Counted from the first letter of the stretch, positions 26,828 to 36,011 are shown. The stretch: 64,000 nt of DNA from Halostella limicola (GCF_003675875.1 NZ_ML014752.1:192468-256467), one strand, 5' to 3'. Numbers and translations: made by a program. The notes: generated by a model from the sequence alone, not told the origin.

Positions 26828-27472
26828 TCACAACGGCTCCACGAGGTCTTCCAGCGCCGCGGCGGGGTCGTCCGCCTTGGCGACGCCGCTGGCCAGCAGG
26901 ACGCCGTCCGCGCCGAGCTCGCGCGCGGCGACGAGGTCCTCGCCGGTGGAGATACCCGCGCCGCAGTACACGTCGACGTCCTCGTCGACGGCGGCGGCCG
27001 CCTCGACCGCGTCGCTGACGATGTCGGGGTCGGCCTTGCTGACCGGCGTCCCCGTCCCGATGAGCTCCGGCGGTTCGACGGCGACGGAGTCCGGCCCGAG
27101 CGCCGCTGCGGCGGCCACCTGGTCCGGGTTGTTCGCGCAGACGCAGGTGTCGAAGCCGACGCGCTCGGCCGCGTCGAGCGACCCGTCGACGTCCGCCAGC
27201 TTCAGGCGGTTCTCCGAGTGGTTGAGCAGGGTGCCCGTCGCGCCGGCGTCGGCCGCCGCTTCGGCGAGCGCGCTACCGGTGTGGCTCCCGTGCTCGACCG
27301 GGCTCACGTGCTGGGCCCAGGTCTCTACACCCGTTTCGGCGACGGCCGGGAGGTGCGCCGCCTGCGGCGCGATCGCTATCTCGGCGTCCGTGGTGTCGTT
27401 TACCTCCGCCGCGGCCTCCGCGACCGCGACCGGGTCGCAGGGGTACGCCTTCAGGTTGACCAGAACGAACAT
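26828..27472 (-). CDS. tpiA: Triosephosphate isomerase
   Basis: A 214-residue archaeal-type TIM. Visible active-site marks are Asn/Lys in LVNLKAY at the N-terminus, the His-containing LLNHSENRL and the catalytic Glu in [13 protein letters not shown]; the phosphate loop is near YCGAGIST. Archaeal enzymes are shorter than the ~250-residue bacterial ones, and this length fits. It interconverts glyceraldehyde-3-phosphate and dihydroxyacetone phosphate. The ATG at 27472 yields the canonical MFVLVNLK start. Confidence 0.94.
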   Translation of the reverse strand: MFVLVNLKAYPCDPVAVAEAAAEVNDTTDAEIAIAPQAAHLPAVAETGVETWAQHVSPVEHGSHTGSALAEAAADAGATGTLLNHSENRLKLADVDGSLDAAERVGFDTCVCANNPDQVAAAAALGPDSVAVEPPELIGTGTPVSKADPDIVSDAVEAAAAVDEDVDVYCGAGISTGEDLVAARELGADGVLLASGVAKADDPAAALEDLVEPL

Positions 27473-27550
27473 ACGAATACCGCGTCCACCGCGGGACAAA
27501 TAGGTTCCGAGAACCGCCGAAATCGCCGGAACCCCAGAGGGGCGCCGGTA

Positions 27551-28090
27551 TCAGTCCTTGCGCTTGACGACGTCGCCGAGCGTGTACTCGCCGGTGGAGG
27601 AGCCGCCTTCCCACTCGCCGCTCTCGCCGCCCTCGCCGGTGAGGCTGATGTCGAAGTACCGCTCCAGCTTGTCCTGCAGGTCGTCGCTGGGGAGGGTGTC
27701 GCCGCGCTCTATCTTGCGGATCAGGCTCGCTTTCTCGTTGAGTTCGTTCGCGAGGTCGGCCTGAGAGAGCCCCTCGTTCTCGCGGGCGCGCCGGATGCGG
27801 TCGTCGTAGTCCTGCGCGAGTTCGTCCATGTCGTCGAACATGTCCGAACGCCCGCCGGAGCGGCCGCCGCCGGAGGAACCGGCCGACGCGGTCGTGCTCG
27901 TCCCGCCGGAGGCGGAACTCGACGACCCCGAGGAGCCCGTGGAGTACTTCGTCGAGGCGTCGCTCGACGACTGGGTCTTGACTTCGGTCCCGAAGTCCGA
28001 GCAGTTGTCGCAGACGTCGAGTTCGGCGCCTTCGACTTTCACTTTCTTCGGAGAGGAAGTCTCGGCGCCGCACATCTCGCACTGAACCAT
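27551..28090 (-). CDS. Multiprotein bridging factor MBF1 (zinc ribbon plus HTH)
   Basis: A 179-residue archaeal MBF1. Residues 1-~35 form a Cys4 zinc ribbon (MVQCEMCGAE...VCDNC). A Ser/Gly/Thr-rich linker leads to DRIRRARENEGLSQADLANELNEKASLIRKIERGDTLPSDDLQDKLERYFDI, a Cro/C1-type helix-turn-helix. MBF1 associates with the ribosome or transcription machinery in archaea and is a conserved single-copy protein. The linker is longer than usual, probably a halophilic feature. Confidence 0.92.
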   Translation of the reverse strand: MVQCEMCGAETSSPKKVKVEGAELDVCDNCSDFGTEVKTQSSSDASTKYSTGSSGSSSSASGGTSTTASAGSSGGGRSGGRSDMFDDMDELAQDYDDRIRRARENEGLSQADLANELNEKASLIRKIERGDTLPSDDLQDKLERYFDISLTGEGGESGEWEGGSSTGEYTLGDVVKRKD

Positions 28091-28137
28091 ACTCAGTCGT
28101 TTATCACGCCGCTGTATAAATGATGCGACGGCGGGGG

Positions 28138-28746
28138 TCAGGAGAGCCGGCCCCACGCCTCGGAGAACCGCTGGAACGCGGTGAGGTGGCCGACGACCGC
28201 GAGGAAGGCCAGTAGCCACCCCGGCAGCGACAGGCCGTACAGCGTCGCGTCGACGAAATAGGCGACGTAGCCGACCGCAGCGATGATGACCAGCCGGTCC
28301 GCACGGCCGACCAGCCCCGCGTACAGCCGGTCGAGGCCGACCGCCTGCGCCTGGGTGCCGAGGTAGGAGGTCATCAGGACGCCCGTGACCGCGGCGAGGC
28401 CGAGGGCGTACCGCTCGACGCCGGCCGCGACGCCGGCGATGATGACGATGTCGGCGTACCGGTCGAGGACGTGGTCGAGCAGGTCGCCGGCCTCGGACTG
28501 GACCCCCTGCTTCCGGGCGAGCGCCCCGTCGATCACGTCGAACCACCCGTTCAGCACCACCAGCGTCGACCCGATCGCGTACCAGACCGGGTCCGCGCCG
28601 GCGAGGTAGTATGCGACGCCCGCGCCGGCGGCGACGAGGCCCGCGACGGCGCTGACGCCGTTTGGCGTGAGGCCGACGCGGTCGGCGGCGTTCACCCACG
28701 GGTCGAGGAAGCCGCTCACGTACGGCCGGAGCTGGTCGAGCGTCAT
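28138..28746 (-). CDS. CDP-alcohol phosphatidyltransferase (archaetidylinositol-phosphate synthase-like)
   Basis: A 202-residue membrane enzyme with five to six helices. The family signature D..DG..AR...G...D...D is complete (GWFDVIDGALARKQGVQSEAGDLLDHVLDRYAD). It transfers a phospho-alcohol from a CDP-lipid. In archaea the substrate is CDP-archaeol with inositol- or glycerol-phosphate, so archaetidylinositol-phosphate synthase is a good guess. It overlaps the kinase gene by four bases (ATGA) as the last gene of the hisC-kinase operon. Confidence 0.85.
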   Translation of the reverse strand: MTLDQLRPYVSGFLDPWVNAADRVGLTPNGVSAVAGLVAAGAGVAYYLAGADPVWYAIGSTLVVLNGWFDVIDGALARKQGVQSEAGDLLDHVLDRYADIVIIAGVAAGVERYALGLAAVTGVLMTSYLGTQAQAVGLDRLYAGLVGRADRLVIIAAVGYVAYFVDATLYGLSLPGWLLAFLAVVGHLTAFQRFSEAWGRLS

Positions 28747-29249
28747 AGGTAGTCGATGAAGGAGACGGTGCCCGCGCTCGGTTCGCGCTCGCCCGCGACG
28801 ACGGCCTCGATCTCGTCGGCCACCGCGTCGGGGTCGCGGTCGGTCGTGTCGATCTCGTACACCGCGTCCGTCCCGTGGCCCTCGACGGCCTCCGTGAGTA
28901 TCACGTCGAGCGCCTCGCTCTCGGCGTTCTCCTCGGCTTTGGCTTCGGACTCGCCGCGCTCGCGGAGGCGGCGTTCGAGCTCCTCGGGGTGACAGCGCAG
29001 GACGACGACCCGGTCGCTGTCGAGGTGATGGGCGAGGTGGGAGTCCAGGATCAGGTCCTCCCGGTCGCCCAGCCACTCCTCGACGGCCCCGACGTCGGCG
29101 ATCACGCTGTCGCGCTCCTCGTCGACCTCGTCGTACAGTTCCTCCTCGCGGACGACCTCGTTGAGGTGGACCACGTCGAGGTCGGTGTCGAGGCGGTCGG
29201 TCGCGGTCGTCTTGCCCGTGCCGGGCGTGCCGGTGACGGTGACTCTCAT
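28743..29249 (-). CDS. Adenylate kinase 6 / Fap7-type NMP kinase
   Basis: A 168-residue P-loop kinase: MRVTVTGTPGTGKTTATDRL is the Walker A region, LNEVVREEELYDEVDEERDSVIADV is the NMP-binding section, and LDSHLAHHLDSDRVVVLRCHPEELERRL contains the second strand and LID start. The compact form with a short LID matches archaeal AK6/Fap7, known for a role in late small-subunit ribosome assembly as well as weak adenylate kinase activity. It overlaps both neighbours in the operon by four bases. Confidence 0.88.
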   Translation of the reverse strand: MRVTVTGTPGTGKTTATDRLDTDLDVVHLNEVVREEELYDEVDEERDSVIADVGAVEEWLGDREDLILDSHLAHHLDSDRVVVLRCHPEELERRLRERGESEAKAEENAESEALDVILTEAVEGHGTDAVYEIDTTDRDPDAVADEIEAVVAGEREPSAGTVSFIDYL

Positions 29250-30367
29250 GCGAGCACCTCGTTCAGTTCGCTCACGGCGGTGCGGGTCTCCTCGCGCGTG
29301 CCGCAGGTGACGCGAACCCACTCGGGCAGGCCGTAGCTCGACGTGTCGCGGACGATGACGCCGCGGCGCTTCAGCGCCTCGTACACCTCGGTGCCGTCGC
29401 CGACCCGCACCAGCACGAAGTTGCCGGCGCTCGGGAGCACCGGCGCGTCAACGTGGTCGCGCATGTACTCGCGCGCCCAGCGGGCGGTCTCGACGGACTC
29501 CGCGACGTGTTCGCGGTCGCCCATCGCGGCGATACCCGCGCGGCAGGCGATCTCGCTCGCGGCGAACGGCGTGTTCACGCGGGCGTAGGCGTCGGCCCAG
29601 TCCGCGGGGACGACGGCGTAGCCGAGGCGGACGCCGGCGAGGCCGTACGCCTTCGAGAACGTCCGCAGGACGGCCACGTCGTCGCGGGTCTCGCGGTCTT
29701 CCGTGGCGTCCGAGAGGCCCGCCTCCTTGCTGGCGGCCCCGCCGACCAGCGAGACGGCGGAGGGCTCGGCGGCGTACTCGCCGTACGCCTCGTCGACGAC
29801 GACCAGCGTCTCCTCGTCGGTTTCGGCGGCGATGCGCTCGATCTCGTCGAGGCTCATCACCTGCCCGGTCGGGTTGTGCGGCGAGGTGACGTAGACGACG
29901 CGCTCGCCGTCGTAGGCGTCGAGGACGACGTCGGCGTCCATCGCGAAGTCGTCGTCGGCCGAGAGCGGGTACTCGTTCACGCGGCCGTGGTGGTAGCGGG
30001 CGCTCATCGCGTAGTAGGAGAAGCCGGGGTCGGGCACGAGCACCTCGTCGCCCGGTTCCAGCGTCGCGCGGGCCAGGTAGTCGAGCGCGCCGTCGCCCCC
30101 GTTCCCCAGCCACACCTGCACGTCGGCCACGTCCCAGGCGTCGGCGACGGCGGCGGTGAGGTCGGTGTGAGCCGCCGTCGGGTAGGCGTTGACGCCGCCG
30201 GCCGTCCCGCGGACGGCCTCGCTCGCCGCCGGACTCGGCCCGAGCGGGTTCTCGTTCGACGCGAGCTTGACGAACTCTTCGGGGTCGCGACCGAGCTCGC
30301 GGGCGACTTCCTCGATGCCGCGCCCCGCCTCGTACGGGACGTGGTCCGACAGGTCGCGTGGTTGCAT
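29246..30367 (-). CDS. hisC: Histidinol-phosphate aminotransferase
   Basis: A 373-residue class I/II PLP aminotransferase. VKLASNENPLGPSPAASEAV is the HisC start, YVTSPHNPTGQVMSLDEI is the conserved NPTG element, VVVDEAYGEY follows, and the PLP lysine is in FSKAYGLAGVRLGY. It transfers the amino group from glutamate to imidazole-acetol phosphate in histidine synthesis. The start at MQPRDL is chosen for the typical N-terminus. It leads the operon, with the kinase and phosphotransferase overlapping downstream; the same grouping is common in haloarchaea. Confidence 0.92.
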   Translation of the reverse strand: MQPRDLSDHVPYEAGRGIEEVARELGRDPEEFVKLASNENPLGPSPAASEAVRGTAGGVNAYPTAAHTDLTAAVADAWDVADVQVWLGNGGDGALDYLARATLEPGDEVLVPDPGFSYYAMSARYHHGRVNEYPLSADDDFAMDADVVLDAYDGERVVYVTSPHNPTGQVMSLDEIERIAAETDEETLVVVDEAYGEYAAEPSAVSLVGGAASKEAGLSDATEDRETRDDVAVLRTFSKAYGLAGVRLGYAVVPADWADAYARVNTPFAASEIACRAGIAAMGDREHVAESVETARWAREYMRDHVDAPVLPSAGNFVLVRVGDGTEVYEALKRRGVIVRDTSSYGLPEWVRVTCGTREETRTAVSELNEVLA

Positions 30368-30589
30368 AGACGAGGCAAGTGCGTGACGGGTCTTAAGATT
30401 GCTCAAGGAGCGCGAACGGACCCCCACCGTGCACCGAGCGGTGGCTCGTCGGGCCGTGTGGCCGCCGGTCGCGGGGACGACCGCTCCGGTATACGCCGCC
30501 TGAAACGGGCGCAGGCGGTCACTACGGCGGACGGGGTTTCAGAATAGATATCATTACGAAGTGATCTCGGGGAGACGGTTAGGACAGAG

Positions 30590-31246
30590 ATGACCGACGA
30601 CGTAACGAGACGGACGCTGCTCCGCCGCGGCGCCGTCGCGACCGGCGCAGTGGTGACGGGCGCGGCGGGCCTCTCCGGCACCGCCGCGGCGTCGCTCGAC
30701 TGCCCTCGGACAGTCGACGAGTGGCGCGACAACTACCATGCGTTTCACCGATCCCGCGACGGGTTCCGACTCGACCGGAGCGACGACAGCTACGACAGCG
30801 ACGTCGCATGGGAACTCCTCGGCGAGGACCACGGCGCGGACAAGGCGGTGTTGCTCGCCCGGGAGGTCGTCGCCGCGCAGGCGAACGTCGCGGCCATCCG
30901 GACCGGAGAGGGCGGCGACTGCGCGGACGCGGCCGACGAGATCAGAGAGACGGTCCAGGCGGCGATCTCGTGGCTCGACTGCTCCGACGGCGCCTGCGCG
31001 GACGGGTGGGACTACCTCGCCGCACCCGAGGAGTACGCGTACACCTACGGGTGGCGTGACGACCGCGGCGTCGACGGCGAACCGATCCTCGAGGACCTCC
31101 GGGCCTTCAACGAGGGCCGACACTGCGACGGGTGCGGGTCCGAGTACGACGGAACTGCCGAAAGCGTGTCGGACGGTGACGACCGCTGGCGCCCGCCGGA
31201 CCCGCCGCGGTGGCCGCCGGCGGTCGGGGGCGACGCGAAGGAGTAG
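30590..31246 (+). CDS. Tat-exported protein, paralogue of the next gene
   Basis: A 218-residue protein with a twin-arginine signal (TRRTLLRRGAVATGAVVTGAAGLSGTAAAS). The mature part opens SLDCPRTVDEW and contains Cys pairs (GGDCADA, WLDCSDGACADGW, HCDGCGSEYDG). The order of elements, including ADKAVLLAREVVAAQANVAAI, AISWLDC and LRAFNEGRHCDGCG, matches the next gene (GDKALIMAKQVIAAVLSKGAI, AINWLGC, LGAFNNGRLCDGCG). It ends in a Pro/Trp-rich tail. It lacks the GYWKNHP motif of its paralogue. Function unknown. A sequence TCATTACGAA lies 39 bases before the start, matching an element at the same place in the paralogue. Confidence 0.72.
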   Translation: MTDDVTRRTLLRRGAVATGAVVTGAAGLSGTAAASLDCPRTVDEWRDNYHAFHRSRDGFRLDRSDDSYDSDVAWELLGEDHGADKAVLLAREVVAAQANVAAIRTGEGGDCADAADEIRETVQAAISWLDCSDGACADGWDYLAAPEEYAYTYGWRDDRGVDGEPILEDLRAFNEGRHCDGCGSEYDGTAESVSDGDDRWRPPDPPRWPPAVGGDAKE

Positions 31247-31418
31247 CAGAGGGTGCGGCCCGGATTTTTCGTCGTGCTGCCGCGTCTTCAGCAGTGCCGC
31301 AGTTCGTCGCGCGGTCGTTCTCCCTCTAGAGGAGACGATGGAGTCGCCGGAATACGGCTCCTACCGACCGCGAACACGTGTCATAACGAAATAGTTGCTT
31401 TACTAACGTATTTTCGAG

Positions 31419-32186
31419 ATGACGAACGACCTAACCAGACGCGACGTGCTCCGACGCGGTGCCGCGGCGACGGGCGCGGCGACGGTCGGCGTCGCGGGGT
31501 TCAGCGGGACCGCGGCGGCGACGCTCGACTGCCCGCGGACGATAGGGTACTGGAAGAACCATCCCGGTGTCGCGGAGCAGGTCCGATCACAGATCTTAGT
31601 CGCCCGCGGGAGCAAGGCGATCGACGTCGACGAAGCGTTGTCGATTCTGAATACGCCGCCGCGGGGCGACAAGGCCCTCATCATGGCCAAACAGGTCATC
31701 GCCGCGGTCCTGAGCAAGGGCGCTATCCTGTACGAGGACGGCGCAGTCTGCAAGGAAGCAGCCTCCGACATAGACGAGGGAACGCTCGACAAGGCGATCA
31801 ACTGGCTCGGATGCGTCGAATCGGAGACGGAGGGGTGGGGTTACCTCGACGACCCGGAGAACTACGACCCCGTTCGGACGTGGACGAACGACTGCGGAGA
31901 CGGTGAGCCGCTCAAGGACCGACTGGGCGCGTTCAACAACGGCCGGCTCTGCGACGGTTGTGGCGGGAGCGATGGAGGAGACGGCGGTGACCAGAATCGT
32001 GAGAACGAGAGCGGTGGCGGACGCGGGCGCGGTCGAGGAAGTGGCGGCGACGGTGAGAACACCGATCGAAGCGGTGAGAGCGGGCACGGCCGCGGGGGCG
32101 GTAACGATCCCGGGAACAGCAACGAACGGGGGAGCGGTAACGGCCGTGGGAACAGCAACGGAGAGAGGAACGGTGACGGCCACTGA
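31419..32186 (+). CDS. Tat-exported GYWKNHP-motif protein with Gly/Asn/Arg-rich tail
   Basis: A 255-residue protein with a Tat signal (TRRDVLRRGAAATGAATVGVAG). The mature part begins DCPRTIGYWKNHPG; Cys-rich RTIGYWKNHP segments occur in many bacterial and archaeal surface proteins. A helical domain with four Cys follows (residues ~35-180), then ~75 residues of Gly, Asn, Arg and Ser repeats, as in low-complexity matrix or surface proteins. No lipobox or membrane anchor. Function unknown, probably an extracellular structural or binding role. The promoter element TCATAACGAA lies 38 bases upstream, as in the paralogue. Confidence 0.75.
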   Translation: MTNDLTRRDVLRRGAAATGAATVGVAGFSGTAAATLDCPRTIGYWKNHPGVAEQVRSQILVARGSKAIDVDEALSILNTPPRGDKALIMAKQVIAAVLSKGAILYEDGAVCKEAASDIDEGTLDKAINWLGCVESETEGWGYLDDPENYDPVRTWTNDCGDGEPLKDRLGAFNNGRLCDGCGGSDGGDGGDQNRENESGGGRGRGRGSGGDGENTDRSGESGHGRGGGNDPGNSNERGSGNGRGNSNGERNGDGH

Positions 32187-32230
32187 AACGGACGCGATCG
32201 CGGCAACGGCCGGGGCCGCGGCAACGGCCG

Positions 32231-33502
32231 TTAGACCGACCCGGCCACGTCGTCGGCCCTCGCCCGCGCCCGTTCGACGACCTCCGTTCGCCCGGTGAAC
32301 GCGATCCGGACGCGGTCGCCCCCGTAGTCGACGGTCTCGACGCTCGCGCAGTCGTACAGCCACGAGACCAGGCTCATGGCCTCGCCGCAGTTCGGCACCG
32401 CGAGTTCACATCGCTCCGCAGGGAGTTCAGCCGCGACGCGCTCGGTCAAGACGTCCAGCCCGGTCCCCGCCAGCGCGCTAACGGCGACGGGGTCCCGCCA
32501 GTTGTCGGCGAGGACCGCGCGCCGCTCGACGAGGGCGTCGTCGTCCACCAGATCGACCTTGTTCAAGGCCGGAACGATCGTCCCCTCGACGCGCCCGTCG
32601 TGGACTCGCCGGCAGGTCTCGACTCGGTCTCGGAACCGGTCGAGCGGCGCGCTCACGTCGACCACGAGCACGACGGCGTCGGCGTGATACGTCTCGGAGA
32701 GCGTCCCGTGGAACGACTCCACGAGGTCGTGCGGGAGGTCGTCGATGAGGCCGACGGTGTCCGTGACCAGCGCGCGGCGGCCGTCGAGCGCCGCGCGCCG
32801 CGTCGTCGTCTCCAGCGTCTCGAACAGCCGGTCCTCCACGGACGCCGTCGCATCCAGGTCGTCGTGAGCCGGGTCGACCGCATCGGCCGAGAGGTCGTCG
32901 GCGAGCCGGTGCAGCAGCGTCGACTTGCCAGCGTTCGTGTACCCGGCGAGCGCGACCAGCGAGAACCCCTGCTCGCGGCGTTCCCTGCGGCGCTTCGCGG
33001 CGTCGTCCGCGAGGTCGTCCAGCTTCCGCTTCACCCGGTCGATGCGGGTCCGGACGTCGTTGAGCCGAGTCCCCTTCTCCGCGGCGAGATTGAGCGGTTC
33101 GGGGTCGCCCTCCGCCTCGACCCGGGGCAGTTCGTACCGGAGCGTCGCGAGTTCGACCTGGAGCTTCGCGCGCCGCGTCGCCGCCCGCTCGGCGAAGATG
33201 TCCAGCACGACGCGGCGGCGGTCCGCGACCCGCGTGTCCGCCGGGAGCGCCTCGACCAGTGCGGTCGACTGCCTGGGCGTGAGGTCGCCATCGACGAGGA
33301 CCGCGTCCGCGCCGCGCTCGGCGACGCGGTCGCGCAGTTCCGCGACTTTCCCGTCGCCGAAGTGTGTGCCGGGATCTTCCGGGCGGCGCTGCGTCACCTC
33401 GCTGACCACCTCGTACCCCGCCGCCTCGGCGAGGCCGCGCATCTCTGTCGTGTCCGCCGGTCCGTCGTCGACGCGTTTCGCCACTATCGCTTGTCGTGTC
33501 AT
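32231..33502 (-). CDS. hflX: HflX-family GTPase
   Basis: A 423-residue HflX. The N-terminal domain (AIVAKRVDDGPADTTEMRGLAEAAGYEVV...THFGDGKVAELRD) is the family ATP-binding-like region, followed by a coiled helix pair and the G domain with G1 in ALAGYTNAGKSTLLHRLAD. G3 is VTDTVGLIDDLPHDLVESFHGTL and G4 is NKVDLVD. HflX binds the large ribosomal subunit and splits stalled ribosomes in bacteria. The start at 33502 matches the family N-terminus. Confidence 0.92.
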   Translation of the reverse strand: MTRQAIVAKRVDDGPADTTEMRGLAEAAGYEVVSEVTQRRPEDPGTHFGDGKVAELRDRVAERGADAVLVDGDLTPRQSTALVEALPADTRVADRRRVVLDIFAERAATRRAKLQVELATLRYELPRVEAEGDPEPLNLAAEKGTRLNDVRTRIDRVKRKLDDLADDAAKRRRERREQGFSLVALAGYTNAGKSTLLHRLADDLSADAVDPAHDDLDATASVEDRLFETLETTTRRAALDGRRALVTDTVGLIDDLPHDLVESFHGTLSETYHADAVVLVVDVSAPLDRFRDRVETCRRVHDGRVEGTIVPALNKVDLVDDDALVERRAVLADNWRDPVAVSALAGTGLDVLTERVAAELPAERCELAVPNCGEAMSLVSWLYDCASVETVDYGGDRVRIAFTGRTEVVERARARADDVAGSV

Positions 33503-33740
33503 GGAGTATCGTTGCTGTCGCTGTCGGTTCGAGAACGGTGCGACGCCCCCGGCAACGTCAGTCGAGCGAACGGCGGCGACGAAGACGGAACCGGCGGTGC
33601 GCGGCCGCGACGCGGTCATCGAGCGACCGATCGTCGTCCGCAGGGCGGGCGCCGGTCAGAAACGGGGAGAGATGATCATCGGCCGTGGGGGACCCACGAC
33701 GGCCCTCGTCAAATCCGTTGGGGAGGTATGCGATCCGTTC

Positions 33741-35357
33741 TCAAAGCTCCGCGTCGACGTGGTCGGCCGCCTTCAGCGCCAGCGCGGCGATGGTCAGCGT
33801 CGGGTTCAGCGCGCCGCCGGTGACGAAGGCGCTGCTGGAGGGGACCCAGAGGTTGGCGAGGTCGTGCGTCCGGAGGCGGGGGTTCACGACGCTCGCGGCC
33901 GGATCGGTGCCCATCCGCGTCGTCCCCATGTGGTGAAACGCCGGGCCGGTGTTTTCGGGCCCGACGGACCACTGGATGTCGACGCCGAGTTCCGTCAGTA
34001 TCTCGCGCTGGATCTCGTTCGCGCGCTCCAGCGTCCGCTTCGTCCGCTCGTCGAGCGACCAGTGGATCTGCGGGACGGGGTTGCCGTGGTCGTCGGTGGT
34101 CGAGGGGTCGAGCGTGATACGGTTCTCCTCGCGGGGGAGCTGTCCGGCGAGCGCGCCCATCGCGACGTGGTTCCCGTACGCGCCGCGGAGGTCGTCGAGC
34201 AGGGCGTCGCCCCACTCGTCGCTCGACAGCGCCGTCTCGACGGGGGAGGGCCCGGCGTAGTTGAGGAACTCGAGCTTGAAGCTCCCAACCTCGGCGTCGG
34301 CGTCGTCGTAGAACTGGTGGGACTCGCTGGTGATGAAGCCGACGTGGTTCTGCCGGGTCGGCTCGTCGATCGTCCCGCCCATCCCGGCGAACAGGTGGTC
34401 CATGAAGTACCGGCCGACGAGGCCGCTGGAGTTCGCGAGGCCGTCGGGGTACTGCTCGGACGCGGAGAGCAGGAGCAGGCGCGGTGTCTCCACGCCCCCC
34501 GCGGCGAGGACGAACTGCCGCGCCTCCTGCCGGTGCTCGCGGCCGTCCGGCGTCGCGTAGACGGCGGCCTCGACGCGTTCGCCGTCCGCGTCGTGGACGA
34601 GCCGCTGCACCGGCGCGCGGTCGATCACGCGCGCGCCCTCGCTCTCGGCCTTGCGCACGTGGACGTCGGCGCTGTACTTCGCGCCGGAGGGGCAGACCGG
34701 CTTGCAGGTGCCGAAGCCGACGCACTCCCCGCGGCCGTCGTACGGCTCGGAGTTGCGCGCGTTGGGGACGGAGTGCATGGCGACGCCGAGTTCCTCGCAG
34801 GCCTCGGCGAACAGCGAGTCGCTGTAGGACGGGCGGAAGGCGGGCATGGGGAACGGCTCCTCGCGCGGCGGCGCGAACGGGTTGTCGTCGGCGCCGGCGA
34901 CGCCGAGTTCGGCCTCCGCGTCGGCGTAGTACGGCCGCAGGTCCTCGTAGTCGATGGGCCAGTCCGCGCCGACGCCGGTCCGCGATTCGAGTTCGAAGTC
35001 CCCCTCGTGCAGGCGCATCACCATGCCCTGCCAGTGGTTCGTCGACCCGCCGACGCCTTTCACCCGGGCGCTGTTGAGGGGGTAGAACCGGTCGCCCGCG
35101 TTGCTGTAGGCGTCGCGCTCCCCGCCCATGTCCCACACGTCCAGATGGTCGTGGCCGGGTCGGATCGACCGCTCCATGCGCTCCAGTCGGTCGGCGGGGT
35201 CGAAGCGCTCGCCCGCTTCGAGGACGACCACGTCGTGGCCGCCCGCAGCGAGGCGGTGCGCGACCAGCGCGCCGGCCGGTCCCGCGCCGACGACGCAGAC
35301 GTCGACGCGCTCGGAGGGAGTCCGGTCGATGCCGTCCGCGCCGGCGGACCCGCTCAT
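33741..35357 (-). CDS. GMC-family FAD oxidoreductase (gluconate/sugar dehydrogenase-like)
   Basis: A 538-residue flavoprotein. The FAD dinucleotide motif is VDVCVVGAGPAGALVAHRLAAGGHDVVVLEAG, the second GMC signature is LAAGGVETPRLLLLS, and the active-site region is FHHMGTTRMGTDPAASVVNPRLRTHDLANLWVPSSSAFVTGGALNPTLT with the conserved His. A Cys-rich insert (CVGFGTCKPVCPSGAKY) resembles that of membrane-bound gluconate 2-dehydrogenase large subunits. It overlaps the subunit-3-like gene by four bases; export would rely on that partner's Tat signal, since this gene has none. The electron acceptor is unknown; no cytochrome subunit is adjacent. Confidence 0.87.
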   Translation of the reverse strand: MSGSAGADGIDRTPSERVDVCVVGAGPAGALVAHRLAAGGHDVVVLEAGERFDPADRLERMERSIRPGHDHLDVWDMGGERDAYSNAGDRFYPLNSARVKGVGGSTNHWQGMVMRLHEGDFELESRTGVGADWPIDYEDLRPYYADAEAELGVAGADDNPFAPPREEPFPMPAFRPSYSDSLFAEACEELGVAMHSVPNARNSEPYDGRGECVGFGTCKPVCPSGAKYSADVHVRKAESEGARVIDRAPVQRLVHDADGERVEAAVYATPDGREHRQEARQFVLAAGGVETPRLLLLSASEQYPDGLANSSGLVGRYFMDHLFAGMGGTIDEPTRQNHVGFITSESHQFYDDADAEVGSFKLEFLNYAGPSPVETALSSDEWGDALLDDLRGAYGNHVAMGALAGQLPREENRITLDPSTTDDHGNPVPQIHWSLDERTKRTLERANEIQREILTELGVDIQWSVGPENTGPAFHHMGTTRMGTDPAASVVNPRLRTHDLANLWVPSSSAFVTGGALNPTLTIAALALKAADHVDAEL

Positions 35358-35893
35358 CGCGGCCCCCGCTGGTACGACTCGGTGCCGCCGGGGTGGCCCT
35401 GCGGGTTCTCGATGCCGACGAGTTCGCCCCCCGTCGGCGAGGTGTACAGCGCGTAGAGCAGTTCGTTCACGACGTAGTAGCGGATCCGCTCGGCGTCGGT
35501 TCCCTCGGGGTCCGGGTCCGCCGCGTCGACTCCCATCTCGCGGAGGTGTGCGTCGCGCTCGGCGGCGTCGAGCGCGAGGAAGTTGGCGTCGCGCCACTCG
35601 CGGGCGCGGTCATCGACCGCGGCCAGCGCCTCCCGCATCGCCGCCCGGTAGCCCTCTCGATCGTCGGCGCGGCCGGCGACGTACGTCTCGACAAACTCGC
35701 GGACACCGTCGACTTCGGAGGGGTAGACGACCCGAGCGACGGCGACGAGGAGGTCGCGCTCGCGCCCCGGTGTCAGGTCGACCCCGTCGTCGGGCGCGTC
35801 GGCGAGCGAGCGCCGGAGGCCCGCCGCACCGACCCCGGCCACGACGCCGCCGGAGGCCAGCGCGGCGAGCGCGTCGCGTCGCGAAAGCTCCAT
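35354..35893 (-). CDS. Gluconate 2-dehydrogenase subunit 3-like protein, Tat signal
   Basis: A 179-residue protein. MELSRRDALAALASGGVVAGVGAAGL is a Tat signal; the mature part (PGRERDLLVAVARVVYPSEVDGVREFVETYV...EGYRAAMREALAAVDDRAREWRDANFLALDAAERDAHL) fits the small subunit of gluconate dehydrogenases. The small subunit usually carries the Tat signal and drags the folded flavoprotein across the membrane. First gene of the operon, directly behind the iron box. Confidence 0.85.
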   Translation of the reverse strand: MELSRRDALAALASGGVVAGVGAAGLRRSLADAPDDGVDLTPGRERDLLVAVARVVYPSEVDGVREFVETYVAGRADDREGYRAAMREALAAVDDRAREWRDANFLALDAAERDAHLREMGVDAADPDPEGTDAERIRYYVVNELLYALYTSPTGGELVGIENPQGHPGGTESYQRGPR

Positions 35894-35904
35894 GTTCACC
35901 CGGC

Positions 35905-35926
35905 TTAGGCATACCTAAAACTTAGG
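35905..35926 (-). promoter_or_regulatory. DtxR/IdeR-like iron box overlapping TATA
   Basis: A perfect dyad TTAGG-N4-CCTAA at 35905-35918, with an extra TTAGG half site at 35922-35926. It sits 12-33 bases before the start of the dehydrogenase operon and overlaps the AAGTTTTAGG TATA-like region of the minus strand. A bound metal-sensing repressor would occlude the promoter. Confidence 0.65.
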
Positions 35927-36011
35927 AGTTGTCGTTCGCCCCGGAGATCGACCGCGCGGCGGCCGCGCCGATCGACCTTCCTCTCTGCGGTCGACCGACG
36001 GGCGGACCACC

